Shown: positions 37,810-46,646 of the stretch, in pieces | How positions within the stretch are numbered: position 1 is the stretch's first letter | Layout of the letters: every line of letters begins with the position of its first letter | Source: Paracoccaceae bacterium | Lineage (GTDB): Bacteria; Pseudomonadota; Alphaproteobacteria; Rhodobacterales; Rhodobacteraceae | Assembly (NCBI GenBank): GCA_958296035.1 | Contig: OY282431.1 | Location: 2,898,037-2,962,036 of the forward strand | Direction of reading: 5' to 3' | DNA length: 64,000 bases | Position numbers and translations under genes: made by a program | Notes under the pieces: generated by a model | Told to the model about the DNA's origin: nothing | Databases searched by the model: none | The model's input: only the letters and a program-made list of their open reading frames with translations

Positions 37810-38544
37810 GCCAGCCACTGGACGGTGCGGGCCCTGGCCGGGAAACCGGGCATGGTCGCCTCGACCGTGCACAACATCCTCAGGCGCCACCGCCTCAAGC
37901 CGCACAGGGTGAAGACATTCAAGGTCTCTCGTGATCCACAGTTTGAAGCAAGGGTCCGTGACGTTGTCGGGCTCTATGTCGACCCGCCCGACCATGCCAT
38001 CGTCCTCTCGGTGGATGAAAAGACCCGGGTCCAGGCACCGGGACAGACGCAGACGCCGCTGCCGATGAAACCCGGACAGGCCGGGACACGAAGCCACGAC
38101 GACAAGCGTAACGGAACCACCTGCCTGATGGCAGCCCTCGACGTCGCCACCGGCAAGGTCATTGCCCAGATGGTCCGGCGGCACCGCTCGAAGGAATTCC
38201 GCCTTGATGCCGACCCCGCGCTGCATGTGATTGTGGACAATCAGTCGGCCCACAAGTCAGCCGAGGTCCACGCCTGGCTGAAGGATCACCCCCGCTGGAC
38301 ATTCCACTTCACGCCGACCGCCGCGTCCTGGACCAGTGCTGTCGAGGGCTTCTATTCGAAGCTGGCCAGGCACCGGCTCAGGAACGCCATCTTCAACTCG
38401 CTTGATGCGTCCATTGCGGCGATCAAGGGCTACATCAAGCACCACAACGCCCACCCGTTCCGGTGGAGCAAAGAGCCCGAGGCGCTCGTCGCATCGTGGA
38501 AAAGAGGTCATCAGAAGCTGCAGGAAATGGCATCATCTGAATGA
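37810..38544 (+). pseudogene. IS630-family transposase, 5'-truncated
   Basis: Residues from HWTVRALA onward match IS630: STVHNILRRHRLKPHRVKTF (helix-turn-helix), then the DDE triad in VLSVDEKTRVQA, HVIVDNQSAHK and SAVEGFYSKLARHRL. The N-terminal quarter is missing and replaced by the antisense IS5 scrap, so the frame as it stands begins in foreign sequence. The element's right end is near 38560 (GAATCAGACCACTAG), matching the scrap at 46.5 kb. Inactive. Confidence 0.78.
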
Positions 38545-38606
38545 ATCAGACCACTAGCCACTCTTGTTGTCCGTCTCCCGGAACTATCGTCGTTGGAACG
38601 AAGCTG

Positions 38607-39638
38607 ATGAACACTGTACTCGGTCTTGACGCCCTGGCGATTCTGCTCCTGACTGCTCCACTCGGAACAGTGAATACCAGGTATTCGGTGAGCCCTCTTT
38701 CCCCGCGTGAATACTCCCACCTGGCGCGGCAGCTGCGGGAAACAGGCAGGCAGCCAGCAGACCTGCTTGACCCTGCATTGCTGAACGGATTGGAGAAGAC
38801 CCGTCTCGAGTTAGACATCAAGCGTGTCCGTAAACTTCTCGGCCGAACATTCCTTCTTTCGCTGACGGTGAAGCACTGGCACAAGCGCTCGATCTGGGTT
38901 GTGACGAGGGCAGACCACGATTACCCGAAGCGGCTGAAGATGCGGCTTAAGGAGATAGTGCCGCCGGTGCTGTACGGCTGTGGAAACCGCGATTCAATCG
39001 ACAGGGGTGGGTTGGCGGTAGTCGGCTCCAGACGCGTGGACAAAGACCTTCTCCAGTACACGAAGCGGGCTGGACGCTTGGCTGCCGAGGCACAATTGGG
39101 AGTTGTGTCGGGCGGGGCCCGTGGCGTTGATCAAGCTGCTATGAGGGGAGCCTTGGCTGCGGGTGGCCAGGTGCTCGGCGTGCTCGCCAGCGGTCTGGAA
39201 CGAACGGCGTGGGTCCGAGAATACCGCGCCCTACTTAATAGCGGGCAGCTCGTTCTGGTTAGTCCCTACGAACCTGCAGCCCAGTTCCTGGCCCGCAACG
39301 CAATGGCGCGTAACAAGCTGATCTACGCGCTTGCGGATGCTGCACTGGTCGTGAAATCCGATCTCGGGTTCGGAGGCACCTGGAAGGGCGCGATAGAGCA
39401 ACTGAACAAGCGCCGTTACGTGCCAGTTTATGTCCGGCGTAGCGGGGCGCGCTGCGCCGGGCTTGACGAACTGTTCAATTGGGGCGCAAAGGCATGGCCG
39501 GATCCACGGACCGCGACCGAGCTGCGCGATATTCTGTCGAGTGACGCAACGCGGGTCCTGGATCCGGCTGTGGATGTCCAACCTGATCTTTTATGGGGAA
39601 ATGTGCCTGACGAAACGGGGACTCGGGAGGTGCCATAA
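38607..39638 (+). CDS. DprA-like protein, second copy type
   Basis: 343 residues from the ATG at 38607; upstream in-frame codons come from the IS630 end. DprA-fold motifs: LAVVGSRRVDKDLL, LGVVSGGARGVDQAAMRGALAAGG, VLASGLERTA, then MARNKLIYALADAALVVKSDLGFGGTW. It is clearly distinct from the 7.8-kb copy and from housekeeping DprA, with an extra N-terminal helical region (LGLDALAILLLTAPLG) usual in accessory DprA-like proteins. No partner gene survives: the next gene-sized region is an IS66 scrap. Probably one component of a defence or toxin-antitoxin pair. Alternatively a solitary DNA-binding factor. Confidence 0.72.
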   Translation: MNTVLGLDALAILLLTAPLGTVNTRYSVSPLSPREYSHLARQLRETGRQPADLLDPALLNGLEKTRLELDIKRVRKLLGRTFLLSLTVKHWHKRSIWVVTRADHDYPKRLKMRLKEIVPPVLYGCGNRDSIDRGGLAVVGSRRVDKDLLQYTKRAGRLAAEAQLGVVSGGARGVDQAAMRGALAAGGQVLGVLASGLERTAWVREYRALLNSGQLVLVSPYEPAAQFLARNAMARNKLIYALADAALVVKSDLGFGGTWKGAIEQLNKRRYVPVYVRRSGARCAGLDELFNWGAKAWPDPRTATELRDILSSDATRVLDPAVDVQPDLLWGNVPDETGTREVP

Positions 39639-39866
39639 ACCGGCAAGTTGCACTATTTCGCCGACAAATTGGGTTCCAGGAGTTTCGAGGAGGTGAAGCA
39701 CCTTCCTGTCAGTCATGTCCAGCCAAATGACGCGAGCCGATATTCGTGACGCCTTGGGGGTCTTGACCCGGCAACACGTCAGGAAGACCCGCCCGGACCC
39801 GTGCCTGGATGAAGGCTGGATACCATTGTATCGGTCTGGATCGAGCAATTGGGGAGTGAATCTGCT

Positions 39867-40545
39867 ATGGCGTAAGCGGGCAAACTGGTACGTCATCAAG
39901 TTATCCCTACCCTGAAAGCGATGTTCTACAGCCCCTGCCAAAACTCTGTTAGCGGCAGGATAGCGGATACATAATATCCCTAACATATGGGTTTGGGACA
40001 TATTTCTGCTTGACACCTCTACACCCTTCCTGCTTGAGAAAGTCATGCTCAATACCAACAGGACATCGCATCATCCCACCCCGGAAAGGCGCCCTGACGA
40101 TGTCCATGACACTGGAAATGACACTCGAGAAAGCACTGGCCGCATTGACCGCCAGGGACAATGAACATTCCAATGCCGGGGCCACAATCCGCTCGCAGAC
40201 ACAGGTCATTGCCGCCAGGACAGAAGAAGTCGCCTGCAAGGACCATCAGATTGCCTCTCTGAAGCGAGACAATGCCTGTCTCAGTCGTCAGGTAGAATGG
40301 TTCGAACGCCAGCTCTTCGACACCAAATCCGAGAAACGGATGTTCGACAATCCTGAGCAGGGCGCCGATATGTTCGAAGCCAGCGGCGTTGAGTCCGGCA
40401 GCACCGCCTCGCCATCATCCGATGATGACCAGGCCGGCCTGTGCCGTTCAGGGGGCCGCGAAGAAGAAAAAGAAGACGCGCCAGCGGGGCAAGAAGAACC
40501 GGGGCAATGCCGTCAATGACAGCGGTCTGCGCTTTGATCCCGTTG
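39867..40545 (+). pseudogene. IS66-family left end with broken tnpC
   Basis: Starts GTAAGCGGGCAAACTGG, an IS66-type terminal repeat. The ATG at 40100 opens the leucine-zipper N-terminus of the IS66 transposase: EKALAALTARDNE, then VEWFERQLFDTKSEKRMF. A frameshift near 40440 separates this from a second frame with NDSGLRFDP; the rest of the gene is gone. The same left end occurs at 50308 and 58291. The 228 bp before it (39639-39866) holds no gene I recognise. Confidence 0.75.
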
Positions 40546-40629
40546 TTATATTGGAGACAATCCTGGACAGTTACCAGGAGGTTTGCATTCGGCGCATAAT
40601 GGTTATCCGCAGAGTGCAATTGTTAGAAC

Positions 40630-40659
40630 CGGCAGGGCGCCACAGTAAACGCCCTGCCG
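40630..40659 (+). ncRNA. Hairpin in IS110 left noncoding region (possible bridge-RNA remnant)
   Basis: A perfect 10-bp stem (CGGCAGGGCG with CGCCCTGCCG, 10-base loop) lies 18 bp upstream of the IS110 transposase start. IS110-group elements encode a bridge RNA in this noncoding end. One hairpin alone does not prove it. Confidence 0.3.
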
Positions 40660-40677
40660 ACAATAAGGAAACGCCTC

Positions 40678-40988
40678 ATGAACGCTTGTACACATCCCGC
40701 CTCGAAAACGGAAACAGCCCCTGCCATCCATGCCGCCCTTGAGGTGAGCAGCAAGAGCTGGGTGCTGGCCATCGGCGATGCCTTCGAGATGGACAGGATC
40801 AGCATCCATCGGCTGGCGGCAGCCGACACCGGGGGACTGCTGTTGAAGCTCGAAGCGGCATGGCTGCGTGCCGTCGAGCACCATGGCTACGAGGTGCGCG
40901 TGATGCTGGTCCATGAAGCCGGGTATGAAGGTTTCTGGCTGTACCGTTTTCTGCACGGACGCGTCCCGTGGCTGGCGGTGATGCGCAA
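40678..40988 (+). pseudogene. IS110-family transposase, 5' fragment
   Basis: Encodes the N-terminal DEDD region: AALEVSSKSWVLAIGD, HHGYEVRVMLVHEAGYEGFWLYRFL, PWLAV. In this first block Glu stands where IS110 enzymes normally have the catalytic Asp. Coding is cut at about 40988 by repeat R1. A second fragment of a related copy at 57.93-58.29 kb continues further (VICDPASLEVVLRVKRARTDRIDA). Confidence 0.7.
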
Positions 40989-41048
40989 CAAAGGGCTACC
41001 GGGACAACGAATTAATGGCATAATTCCTTTCCAGGATTGTCTCCAATA

Positions 41049-41289
41049 TAGCAGCTACACGGTGCCAGATCTTGCCCGCGTGCTTGACCCGCGGCGCATG
41101 GTCATCCACACGCTCGATGACATCCTTCAACAGGATTCGCTGGCAGCGCCCGCCAGCCTCGGCAATGTCAGTCTCGGCTGTGACGCAGTCAGCCCGGTCG
41201 GCGGCGTTTCTGCCCCATTCGACCCGGTCCTCGGCGCTGTCGGGTGGCAGCCTGTCATAGATGTTGCACAGTTCGGCATTAAGTTGCAT
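41049..41289 (-). pseudogene. Truncated hypothetical gene, 5' part
   Basis: Minus-strand ATG at 41289 opens about 80 residues of unremarkable helical protein (LNAELCNIYDRLPPD ...), cut at 41048 by repeat R1. Family not recognised. Between here and the ATPase gene at 41590 no gene is visible. Confidence 0.35.
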
Positions 41290-41522
41290 TAGCCTGTTCG
41301 TTGAGAGTGCCTCCTTGCAAAGTCATGGCGTCCATTCAGGTCGCCATCTGGTTGATTTTAGTGGCTTGGAGGACTCCCGGTTTTGTGACCATTTTTGAGG
41401 CCTATGTGATAGTTTTTTGTGGCACTGGCGAAAACTGTCTGCTGGCGGTGGAAAACTGCCCGGATTGGGCCGTTGCACAGGCCCGAATCAGATCAAACCG
41501 GATAAAAGCACCGCTTTGTTGT

Positions 41523-41543
41523 CGCCATACGAGAACCACTCCC
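41523..41543. repeat. 21-bp direct repeat, copy 2
   Basis: Identical to 7743-7763. It lies 47 bp upstream of the ATPase start at 41590. Confidence 0.7.
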
Positions 41544-41589
41544 GTCGATAGGATTCTTGTCTGGACGCGGGCGTGGTTGGGAGCAGAGA

Positions 41590-42927
41590 ATGGATGAGAT
41601 GACAATCGAGAATTTTCGATGTTTCCGGGAGCGTCAGACTGCGCGCCTTGCTCGCCTTACACTCCTGGTTGGCGAGAACAGCACTGGCAAGACATCGCTG
41701 ATGGCCATGGTTCGGATATTGTGGCTGGCAGTCTTTGGTAGTCAAAGGCGCCCGGACTTTAGGGGGGAACCCTTTGATCTCGGATCATTTCGGGAGGCTG
41801 TAAATCAATCCGAGAAAGATGGTGGTTCCGATCAGGAATTCTCCGCAGGATTTACTGTGGGCGATTACAAGTCGGACGTAAGATTCAGGAATGGGAGATT
41901 CGGCACGGAAGTGTTCAGATTGAGCGTCGAAAATAAATCTGCATCCGCTACCTGGACACACTCCCCGGAGGGTCATGTATCGGCTATAGTCACGACCGCC
42001 ACCGGCAGCCGCCCTTTCGACTTTGATATGCCTGTTGACTCAAATCTGGTGAGGTTCGGAATGGAAGATCAAGAGAATTGGGGGTTCTTTGCGTTTTTGC
42101 GCTATCTCGATTCCAACCCGCAGCCAGAGCGTGGCGGCTCACGGTTCACCGGTAAGGACATGAAAGAGTTGAGAGACCTGATGTTGGAACCTTATGTCGT
42201 TATTGCGAAGAATTACGGCAGAGACCGGCTGATCGCACGACCGGTGGCGACTGCCCCGGTGCGGTCGCGGCCCCGCAGAAGCTACGATCCTGGCCCGGGT
42301 TATTTTGATCCTGAAGGTGCGGGTGTGCCGCAATTCCTTCATTGGCTGAATGATTCCGATGCCGAGCAGTGGAAGACTTTGGAAAGTTCCCTAGAAGCGT
42401 TTGGACAATTGGCCGGACTGTTTGACGAGATTAGAGTACGTCCGCTGGGTTACGATGCAAGCAGTGATCCATTCAATATCCAGGTGAGAAGGAACTCTGG
42501 CGACAACAAGGGGCAGTGGCGCAATCTCATAGATGTCGGATACGGTGTGAGCCAGATGCTTCCTGTGATCTTTGAACTCATTCAGCCGGAAAAATCGTCC
42601 ATGCTACTTCTGCAACAACCTGAGGTACACCTGCATCCCAGCGCGCAGGCTGGTCTCGGCTCCATGTTGTGCAAGGCAGCTGCAACCAGGCGGCAGATAC
42701 TTGTCGAAACTCACAGCGACTATTTGATCAATCGGGTCCGCATGGATGTACGCGATCGGGTTTGCGGCCTCAAACCGGAGGACGTCTCAATTCTCTATTT
42801 TGAACGAAGTGCCAATGATGTCCAGATCCACAACATTCGAATCGATGACGACGGGAATATCGTCGATCAGCCACCAAGCTACCGTGAGTTCTTCCGCGAC
42901 GAAGTGAACAGATTGTTGGGTATCTGA
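41590..42927 (+). CDS. OLD/ABC-type AAA ATPase of an ATPase-PIN pair
   Basis: 445 residues from the ATG at 41590 (another at 41599). N-terminal MTIENFRCF and Walker A VGENSTGKTSLM (about 32) are typical of OLD/RecF-like ATPases. C-terminal motifs: YGVSQMLPVIFELIQ (signature), LLLQQPEVHLHPSAQAGLGSML (Walker B with QQPE, Gln where many have D or E), then VETHSDYLINRVRM (switch His). No TOPRIM domain. The PIN gene starts 2 bp after its stop. This is the sensor/ATPase half of a two-gene module like Septu or PARIS but with a different nuclease. Confidence 0.82.
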   Translation: MDEMTIENFRCFRERQTARLARLTLLVGENSTGKTSLMAMVRILWLAVFGSQRRPDFRGEPFDLGSFREAVNQSEKDGGSDQEFSAGFTVGDYKSDVRFRNGRFGTEVFRLSVENKSASATWTHSPEGHVSAIVTTATGSRPFDFDMPVDSNLVRFGMEDQENWGFFAFLRYLDSNPQPERGGSRFTGKDMKELRDLMLEPYVVIAKNYGRDRLIARPVATAPVRSRPRRSYDPGPGYFDPEGAGVPQFLHWLNDSDAEQWKTLESSLEAFGQLAGLFDEIRVRPLGYDASSDPFNIQVRRNSGDNKGQWRNLIDVGYGVSQMLPVIFELIQPEKSSMLLLQQPEVHLHPSAQAGLGSMLCKAAATRRQILVETHSDYLINRVRMDVRDRVCGLKPEDVSILYFERSANDVQIHNIRIDDDGNIVDQPPSYREFFRDEVNRLLGI

Positions 42928-42928
42928 C

Positions 42929-43393
42929 GTGTGCCTTATCGTCGACAGCTGCGTGGTGGGGCTGGTGTTCGGTGACCCCACAGGTCGCTCTGAGGCCGCT
43001 ACGAAGTTACTGGAATATATCGACAATGGTAAACTCAGGCTGGTAGTCGGTGGCCGACTTAGAGAGGAGTTGTGCGGGTCCAACAAGTTCGAGAAGTGGC
43101 TCACAGTGGCCCTCGATAGAGGAACAGCCAGGATCGTTTCAAAGCATAAAGTCAACGAAGCCGAGCAACAGATCCAAGAGGACAAATGCAAGTCAAATGA
43201 TACGCACGTATTGGCTCTGGCAATAGCCGCTCATGCCCGCCTTCTCTATACGCATGATGATGCTCTTGCTGATGATTTCAAGAACCGAGATTTAATTCGC
43301 AAGCCACGCGGCAAGGTCTTTCGGACAGAAGTATCAGGACGATTTACGGATGATAAGCGCAAGCTCCTCGACGATGCAAATTGCGGGACGTGA
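42929..43393 (+). CDS. PIN-domain nuclease partner
   Basis: 154 residues, GTG start at 42929, two bases after the ATPase stop. PIN acidic residues are in place: Asp in CLIVDSCVV at the N-terminus, Glu in GRLREELCG, Asp in KSNDTHVLALAIAA and the Asp pair in LYTHDDALADDFKN. PIN domains are RNases, commonly toxins cleaving tRNA or mRNA. No VapB-like antitoxin is nearby; the ATPase may control it. It ends in about 30 residues with basic character. Confidence 0.8.
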   Translation: MCLIVDSCVVGLVFGDPTGRSEAATKLLEYIDNGKLRLVVGGRLREELCGSNKFEKWLTVALDRGTARIVSKHKVNEAEQQIQEDKCKSNDTHVLALAIAAHARLLYTHDDALADDFKNRDLIRKPRGKVFRTEVSGRFTDDKRKLLDDANCGT

Positions 43394-43409
43394 AGACCCG
43401 TCCAGCCAA

Positions 43410-43696
43410 TGTGCAGTTGAAGGTGAAACTCTGGCGTTGCCACCAGCTGTCCTGATATTCTGCCTCTGTTGCAGGTCGGCAAGCAGTTCCGGATCGGGGA
43501 AACCATCGGCAATCCACCCTGTCTCCGCCTGTACGTAACCAATGGCGGCCCGCGTTGCGGGTCCGGCAATGCCATTGATGCCACCGGTGTCAAATTCCTG
43601 GCTGTGAGGCAGTTTCTGCAATTCCCAGATCTGGTGGCGGTTAGAAGATCGGTGCGTGTCCAGCCAGGATGCCTGAAAACCCCGGTCGGCCAGCAA
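43410..43696 (-). pseudogene. Lytic transglycosylase B C-terminal scrap (peptidoglycan-binding domain)
   Basis: Minus-strand frame with QIWELQKL, then GGINGIAGPATRAAIGYVQ and DGFPDPELLADLQQRQ, the peptidoglycan-binding domain that ends MltB-type lytic transglycosylases. The catalytic domain upstream is missing. Probably a remnant of the original chromosomal gene broken when the defence cassette arrived. Confidence 0.6.
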
Positions 43697-43892
43697 TACC
43701 TCTGGACAGCAGCATAGCGGCGAGTTGACAGTTGAGCGAGCGAATGTAACTCCCGATCACCTCAAAGCTGGAAAAGGTAGCCAATAATGGCAATGTCTTG
43801 CACTAGCCCGTACAACTCGCCGAAGCAATGGTTGGCAGTCGTTAACCTTCCCCGAAACTGGCACCCTGCATGGATCCTATCGAGCCGTCGTT

Positions 43893-44912
43893 ATGCGTAG
43901 AGACCTTTACCGACAGAACAAGTCAGCACTGCAACCATTACGCCAGTCGCTCTATGACTTTGACGCACTGGAAGTTCCAAAGCAGCTAGAGAAGATTTGC
44001 CATCCGAGTGTCAGCTTTCACCTGGCGCACCCATTTGAATCAATGGAAGGCTGGCAAGAGTTCTTCGAGCTGGCCCTGCTACAACTTAACCGAGCCATTC
44101 CCGACCTTGAACGCCGGGAATTCATCATGATTTCCAACCGCTCACCGATCGGTCAGGACTGGGTTGGCTGTGCGGGTTACTATACGGGTGCGTTTCGGCG
44201 ACCGTTCCTCAATATTCCTCCGACAGGCCACCAGGTGTCCATGCGGTTTCACGAGTTCTTCCGCATGGAGGAAGGTCGCATCGCCGAATTCCAGGCCCTG
44301 TGGGACATTCCGGAAATCATGATGCAGGCCGGAGCCTGGCCAATGTCACCGAGCCTGGGGCGGGAATGGCATGTGCCGGCTCCTGCAACCCAGGACGGTC
44401 TCGCCATTGATGACAGCGATCGGGTTCGCAGTGACAAGAGTCTGCGGCTGGTTGCGGACATGCTGGCCGGGCTCGGCAAATTTGCCACCGGTGGTGCCGA
44501 TGCCATGCAGCTCGATTCCTACTGGCATCCACGCTGCAGTTGGTATGGACCATCTGGCATAGGCACCTGCCGCGGTATCAGGGGGTTTCGCAACTGGCAC
44601 CAGATTCCTTTCCTGAACGCAATGCCCGACCGCGTGGGCACGCTGGGAAAGGGCAACCTGTTTGCAGAAGGTGATTATGTCGGTTTTACGGCCTGGCCAG
44701 GTATGCACATGACAATTAGCGGAGACGGCTTTCTGGGCATTGCGCCCGCCGACCAGAAAATCACCATGCGAAGTCTGGATTTCTGGAGGTGCGAGAACGG
44801 TCTGATCCGTGAGAACTGGGTTCTCGTCGACATTCTTCATGTCTACGCGCAAATCGGCGTGGATGTCCTTGCACGCCTGGGCGAGTTCAACAAGGCCCGT
44901 CTTGCCCTATAG
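43893..44912 (+). CDS. SnoaL-like (NTF2-fold) tandem-domain protein
   Basis: 339 residues with two SnoaL/NTF2-like halves. The first has VSFHLAHPFESMEGWQEFFE and MRFHEFFRMEEGRIAEFQALWDIPE; the second repeats the pattern with CRGIRGFRNWHQIPFL and ITMRSLDFWRCENGLIRENWVLVDI. Such proteins resemble polyketide cyclases or are enzymes of unknown substrate. No signal peptide. It stands alone, convergent with the formaldehyde dehydrogenase gene. Confidence 0.72.
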   Translation: MRRDLYRQNKSALQPLRQSLYDFDALEVPKQLEKICHPSVSFHLAHPFESMEGWQEFFELALLQLNRAIPDLERREFIMISNRSPIGQDWVGCAGYYTGAFRRPFLNIPPTGHQVSMRFHEFFRMEEGRIAEFQALWDIPEIMMQAGAWPMSPSLGREWHVPAPATQDGLAIDDSDRVRSDKSLRLVADMLAGLGKFATGGADAMQLDSYWHPRCSWYGPSGIGTCRGIRGFRNWHQIPFLNAMPDRVGTLGKGNLFAEGDYVGFTAWPGMHMTISGDGFLGIAPADQKITMRSLDFWRCENGLIRENWVLVDILHVYAQIGVDVLARLGEFNKARLAL

Positions 44913-45031
44913 CCCCCGGCCAGTACTGAAGATGTCCTGCACCGCGCGGCAGCAGGGCATACCTGTCACCGCTGCTGTGCTTACTTGCCCTGGGTGCTCC
45001 GCAATTGCGGTGACACCCGTATCCTGCCTGG

Positions 45032-46162
45032 TCAGTACACCACGACCGAGCGGATGGATTCTCCGGCGTGCATGAGATCAAAGCCATTGTTGATGTCATT
45101 CAGATCCAGAGAGTGCGTGATCATCGGATCAATCTCGATCTTGCCATCCATGTACCAGTCGACGATCCTGGGAACATCGGTTCTGCCTCTGGCACCACCA
45201 AACGCTGTACCTTTCCAGACTCTTCCGGTTACCAGCTGGAAGGGACGAGTGGCGATTTCAGCACCGGCCGGTGCCACACCGATAACGACCGATACACCCC
45301 ATCCGCGGTGAGCACTTTCGAGTGCAGCCCGCATGACCTTTACATTGCCGGTACAGTCGAACGTGTAATCAGCACCGCCAAACGGATCTGAGGGCGTCTG
45401 TGTCAGGCTAGCCAGATAGGCCACAAGGTCATCGCCGGCCTCATTCGGATTGACAAAGTGGGTCATTCCGAATCGTTCGCCCCATTCCTTCTTGGCTGGA
45501 TTGATGTCGACGCCTACGATCATGTCGGCGCCGACCAGACGCAGGCCCTGAATGACGTTGAGGCCAATACCGCCCAGCCCGAACACGATTGCTGTAGCGC
45601 CAGGCTCGACACCGGCCGTATTCATGACCGCTCCCAGGCCAGTCGTCACACCGCAACCGATGTAGCAGATCTTGTCAAATGGGGCGTCTTCGCGCACCTT
45701 GGCTACGGCGATCTCGGGGAGAACCGTAAACTGAGAAAATGTCGAACAGCCCATATAGTGCAGAATCGGGTCGCCATCGAGAGTCGAGAAACGCGATGTG
45801 CCGTCCGGCATGACTCCCTGGCCCTGCGTAGCCCGGATTGCGTGGCAAAGATTGGTCTTTTGCGAAAGGCAGGAAGGACATTCCCGGCATTCCGGCGTGT
45901 AGAGTGGGATCACATGGTCACCCTTGGATACGCTGGTTACACCGGCACCTGTGTCGACGACCACACCGGCACCCTCGTGCCCGAGAATCGATGGGAACAA
46001 TCCCTCCGGATCGGCCCCTGACAGCGTAAACTCATCCGTGTGACAGATTCCCGTAGCCTTGATTTCAACCAGGACCTCGCCAGGCTTCGGGTCATCAAGG
46101 CTGACATCCATTATTTCCAGTGGCTTGCCAGCTTCAGTGGCGACTGCGGCTCTTGTCTTCAT
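45032..46162 (-). CDS. S-(hydroxymethyl)glutathione dehydrogenase (class III ADH)
   Basis: 376 residues from the ATG at 46162. Oxidises the glutathione adduct of formaldehyde with NAD, and reduces S-nitrosoglutathione. Catalytic zinc ligands in GICHTDEFTLSG and LGHEGAGVV; structural zinc Cys in CRECPSCLSQKTNLC; Rossmann GLGGIGLNVIQG; class III features TTGLGAVMNTAGVEPG and WKGTAFGGARGRTDV. Full length. No fghA esterase gene is adjacent. Confidence 0.93.
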   Translation of the reverse strand: MKTRAAVATEAGKPLEIMDVSLDDPKPGEVLVEIKATGICHTDEFTLSGADPEGLFPSILGHEGAGVVVDTGAGVTSVSKGDHVIPLYTPECRECPSCLSQKTNLCHAIRATQGQGVMPDGTSRFSTLDGDPILHYMGCSTFSQFTVLPEIAVAKVREDAPFDKICYIGCGVTTGLGAVMNTAGVEPGATAIVFGLGGIGLNVIQGLRLVGADMIVGVDINPAKKEWGERFGMTHFVNPNEAGDDLVAYLASLTQTPSDPFGGADYTFDCTGNVKVMRAALESAHRGWGVSVVIGVAPAGAEIATRPFQLVTGRVWKGTAFGGARGRTDVPRIVDWYMDGKIEIDPMITHSLDLNDINNGFDLMHAGESIRSVVVY

Positions 46163-46495
46163 GTCGTTTTTTCCCTGTCCGTTGTTGCCGATTGGGATTG
46201 CATATGCGCGATCCGGCACTCAGGCAACCAAAACCCGGCCTTTCAGCTGATGAACTTCAACTGTGTCGATTGTCGCGCCGGGTGGGACTCCTTGCATCTG
46301 AACCGGCTTGCTTCGGTTGCCGTGAATTGAGACGTGGCGTATGTCTTCTGCACTCCCGGCTTTCGGGACCACCGACATTCTTCAATGTAACGGCGGCCCG
46401 AATGCCCAGGGCAATCGGCCAAGCAACGGCCGTGCGAATAACCCACTGAATTGTATCTGGACCCGGGACTCAATTCTCACTGTAGTTGAACTGAC
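46163..46495. other. Intergenic, no gene recognised
   Basis: Upstream of the formaldehyde dehydrogenase gene; presumably its promoter. Nothing else recognised. Confidence 0.4.
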
Positions 46496-46620
46496 CTAGT
46501 AGTCTGATTCAAACAGATGATGCCACTTCCTGCAGCTTCCAATGACCTCTTTTCCACGATGCGACGGATTCCTCGGGCGCATTGCTCCACTGAAACGGGT
46601 GGGCGTTGTTCTTGTTGTGG
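46496..46620 (-). pseudogene. IS630 right-end scrap
   Basis: Minus strand matches the last 125 bp of the IS630 fragment at 38.42-38.56 kb (ATTGAGCACCACAA..., TCGTGGAAAAGAGGTC-like, ending GAATCAGACTACTAG). It abuts the IS4-type remnant. Confidence 0.65.
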
Positions 46621-46646
46621 TGCTCAATGTATCCCTCGATTGCTGC

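Larger units (their letters stand above)
40545..41048. mobile_element. Segment bounded by R1-type inverted ends, holding an IS110 scrap
   Basis: Begins TATATTGGAGACAATCCTGG and ends with the reverse complement, CCAGGATTGTCTCCAATATA. The inverted ends match repeat R1. Between them lie an IS110 noncoding left region and the 5' part of an IS110 transposase, joined at about 40989 to about 60 bp of R1. No clear target duplication is seen. Confidence 0.5.

Noticed and set aside
38541-38606. Longer N-terminus for the second DprA-like protein
   Set aside because: These 22 codons are the IS630 right end and are shared with the scrap at 46.5 kb.
41049-41289. Plus-strand continuation of the IS110 frame past 40989
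   Set aside because: The residues after PWLAVM come from repeat R1 and an antisense gene start, not from a transposase.
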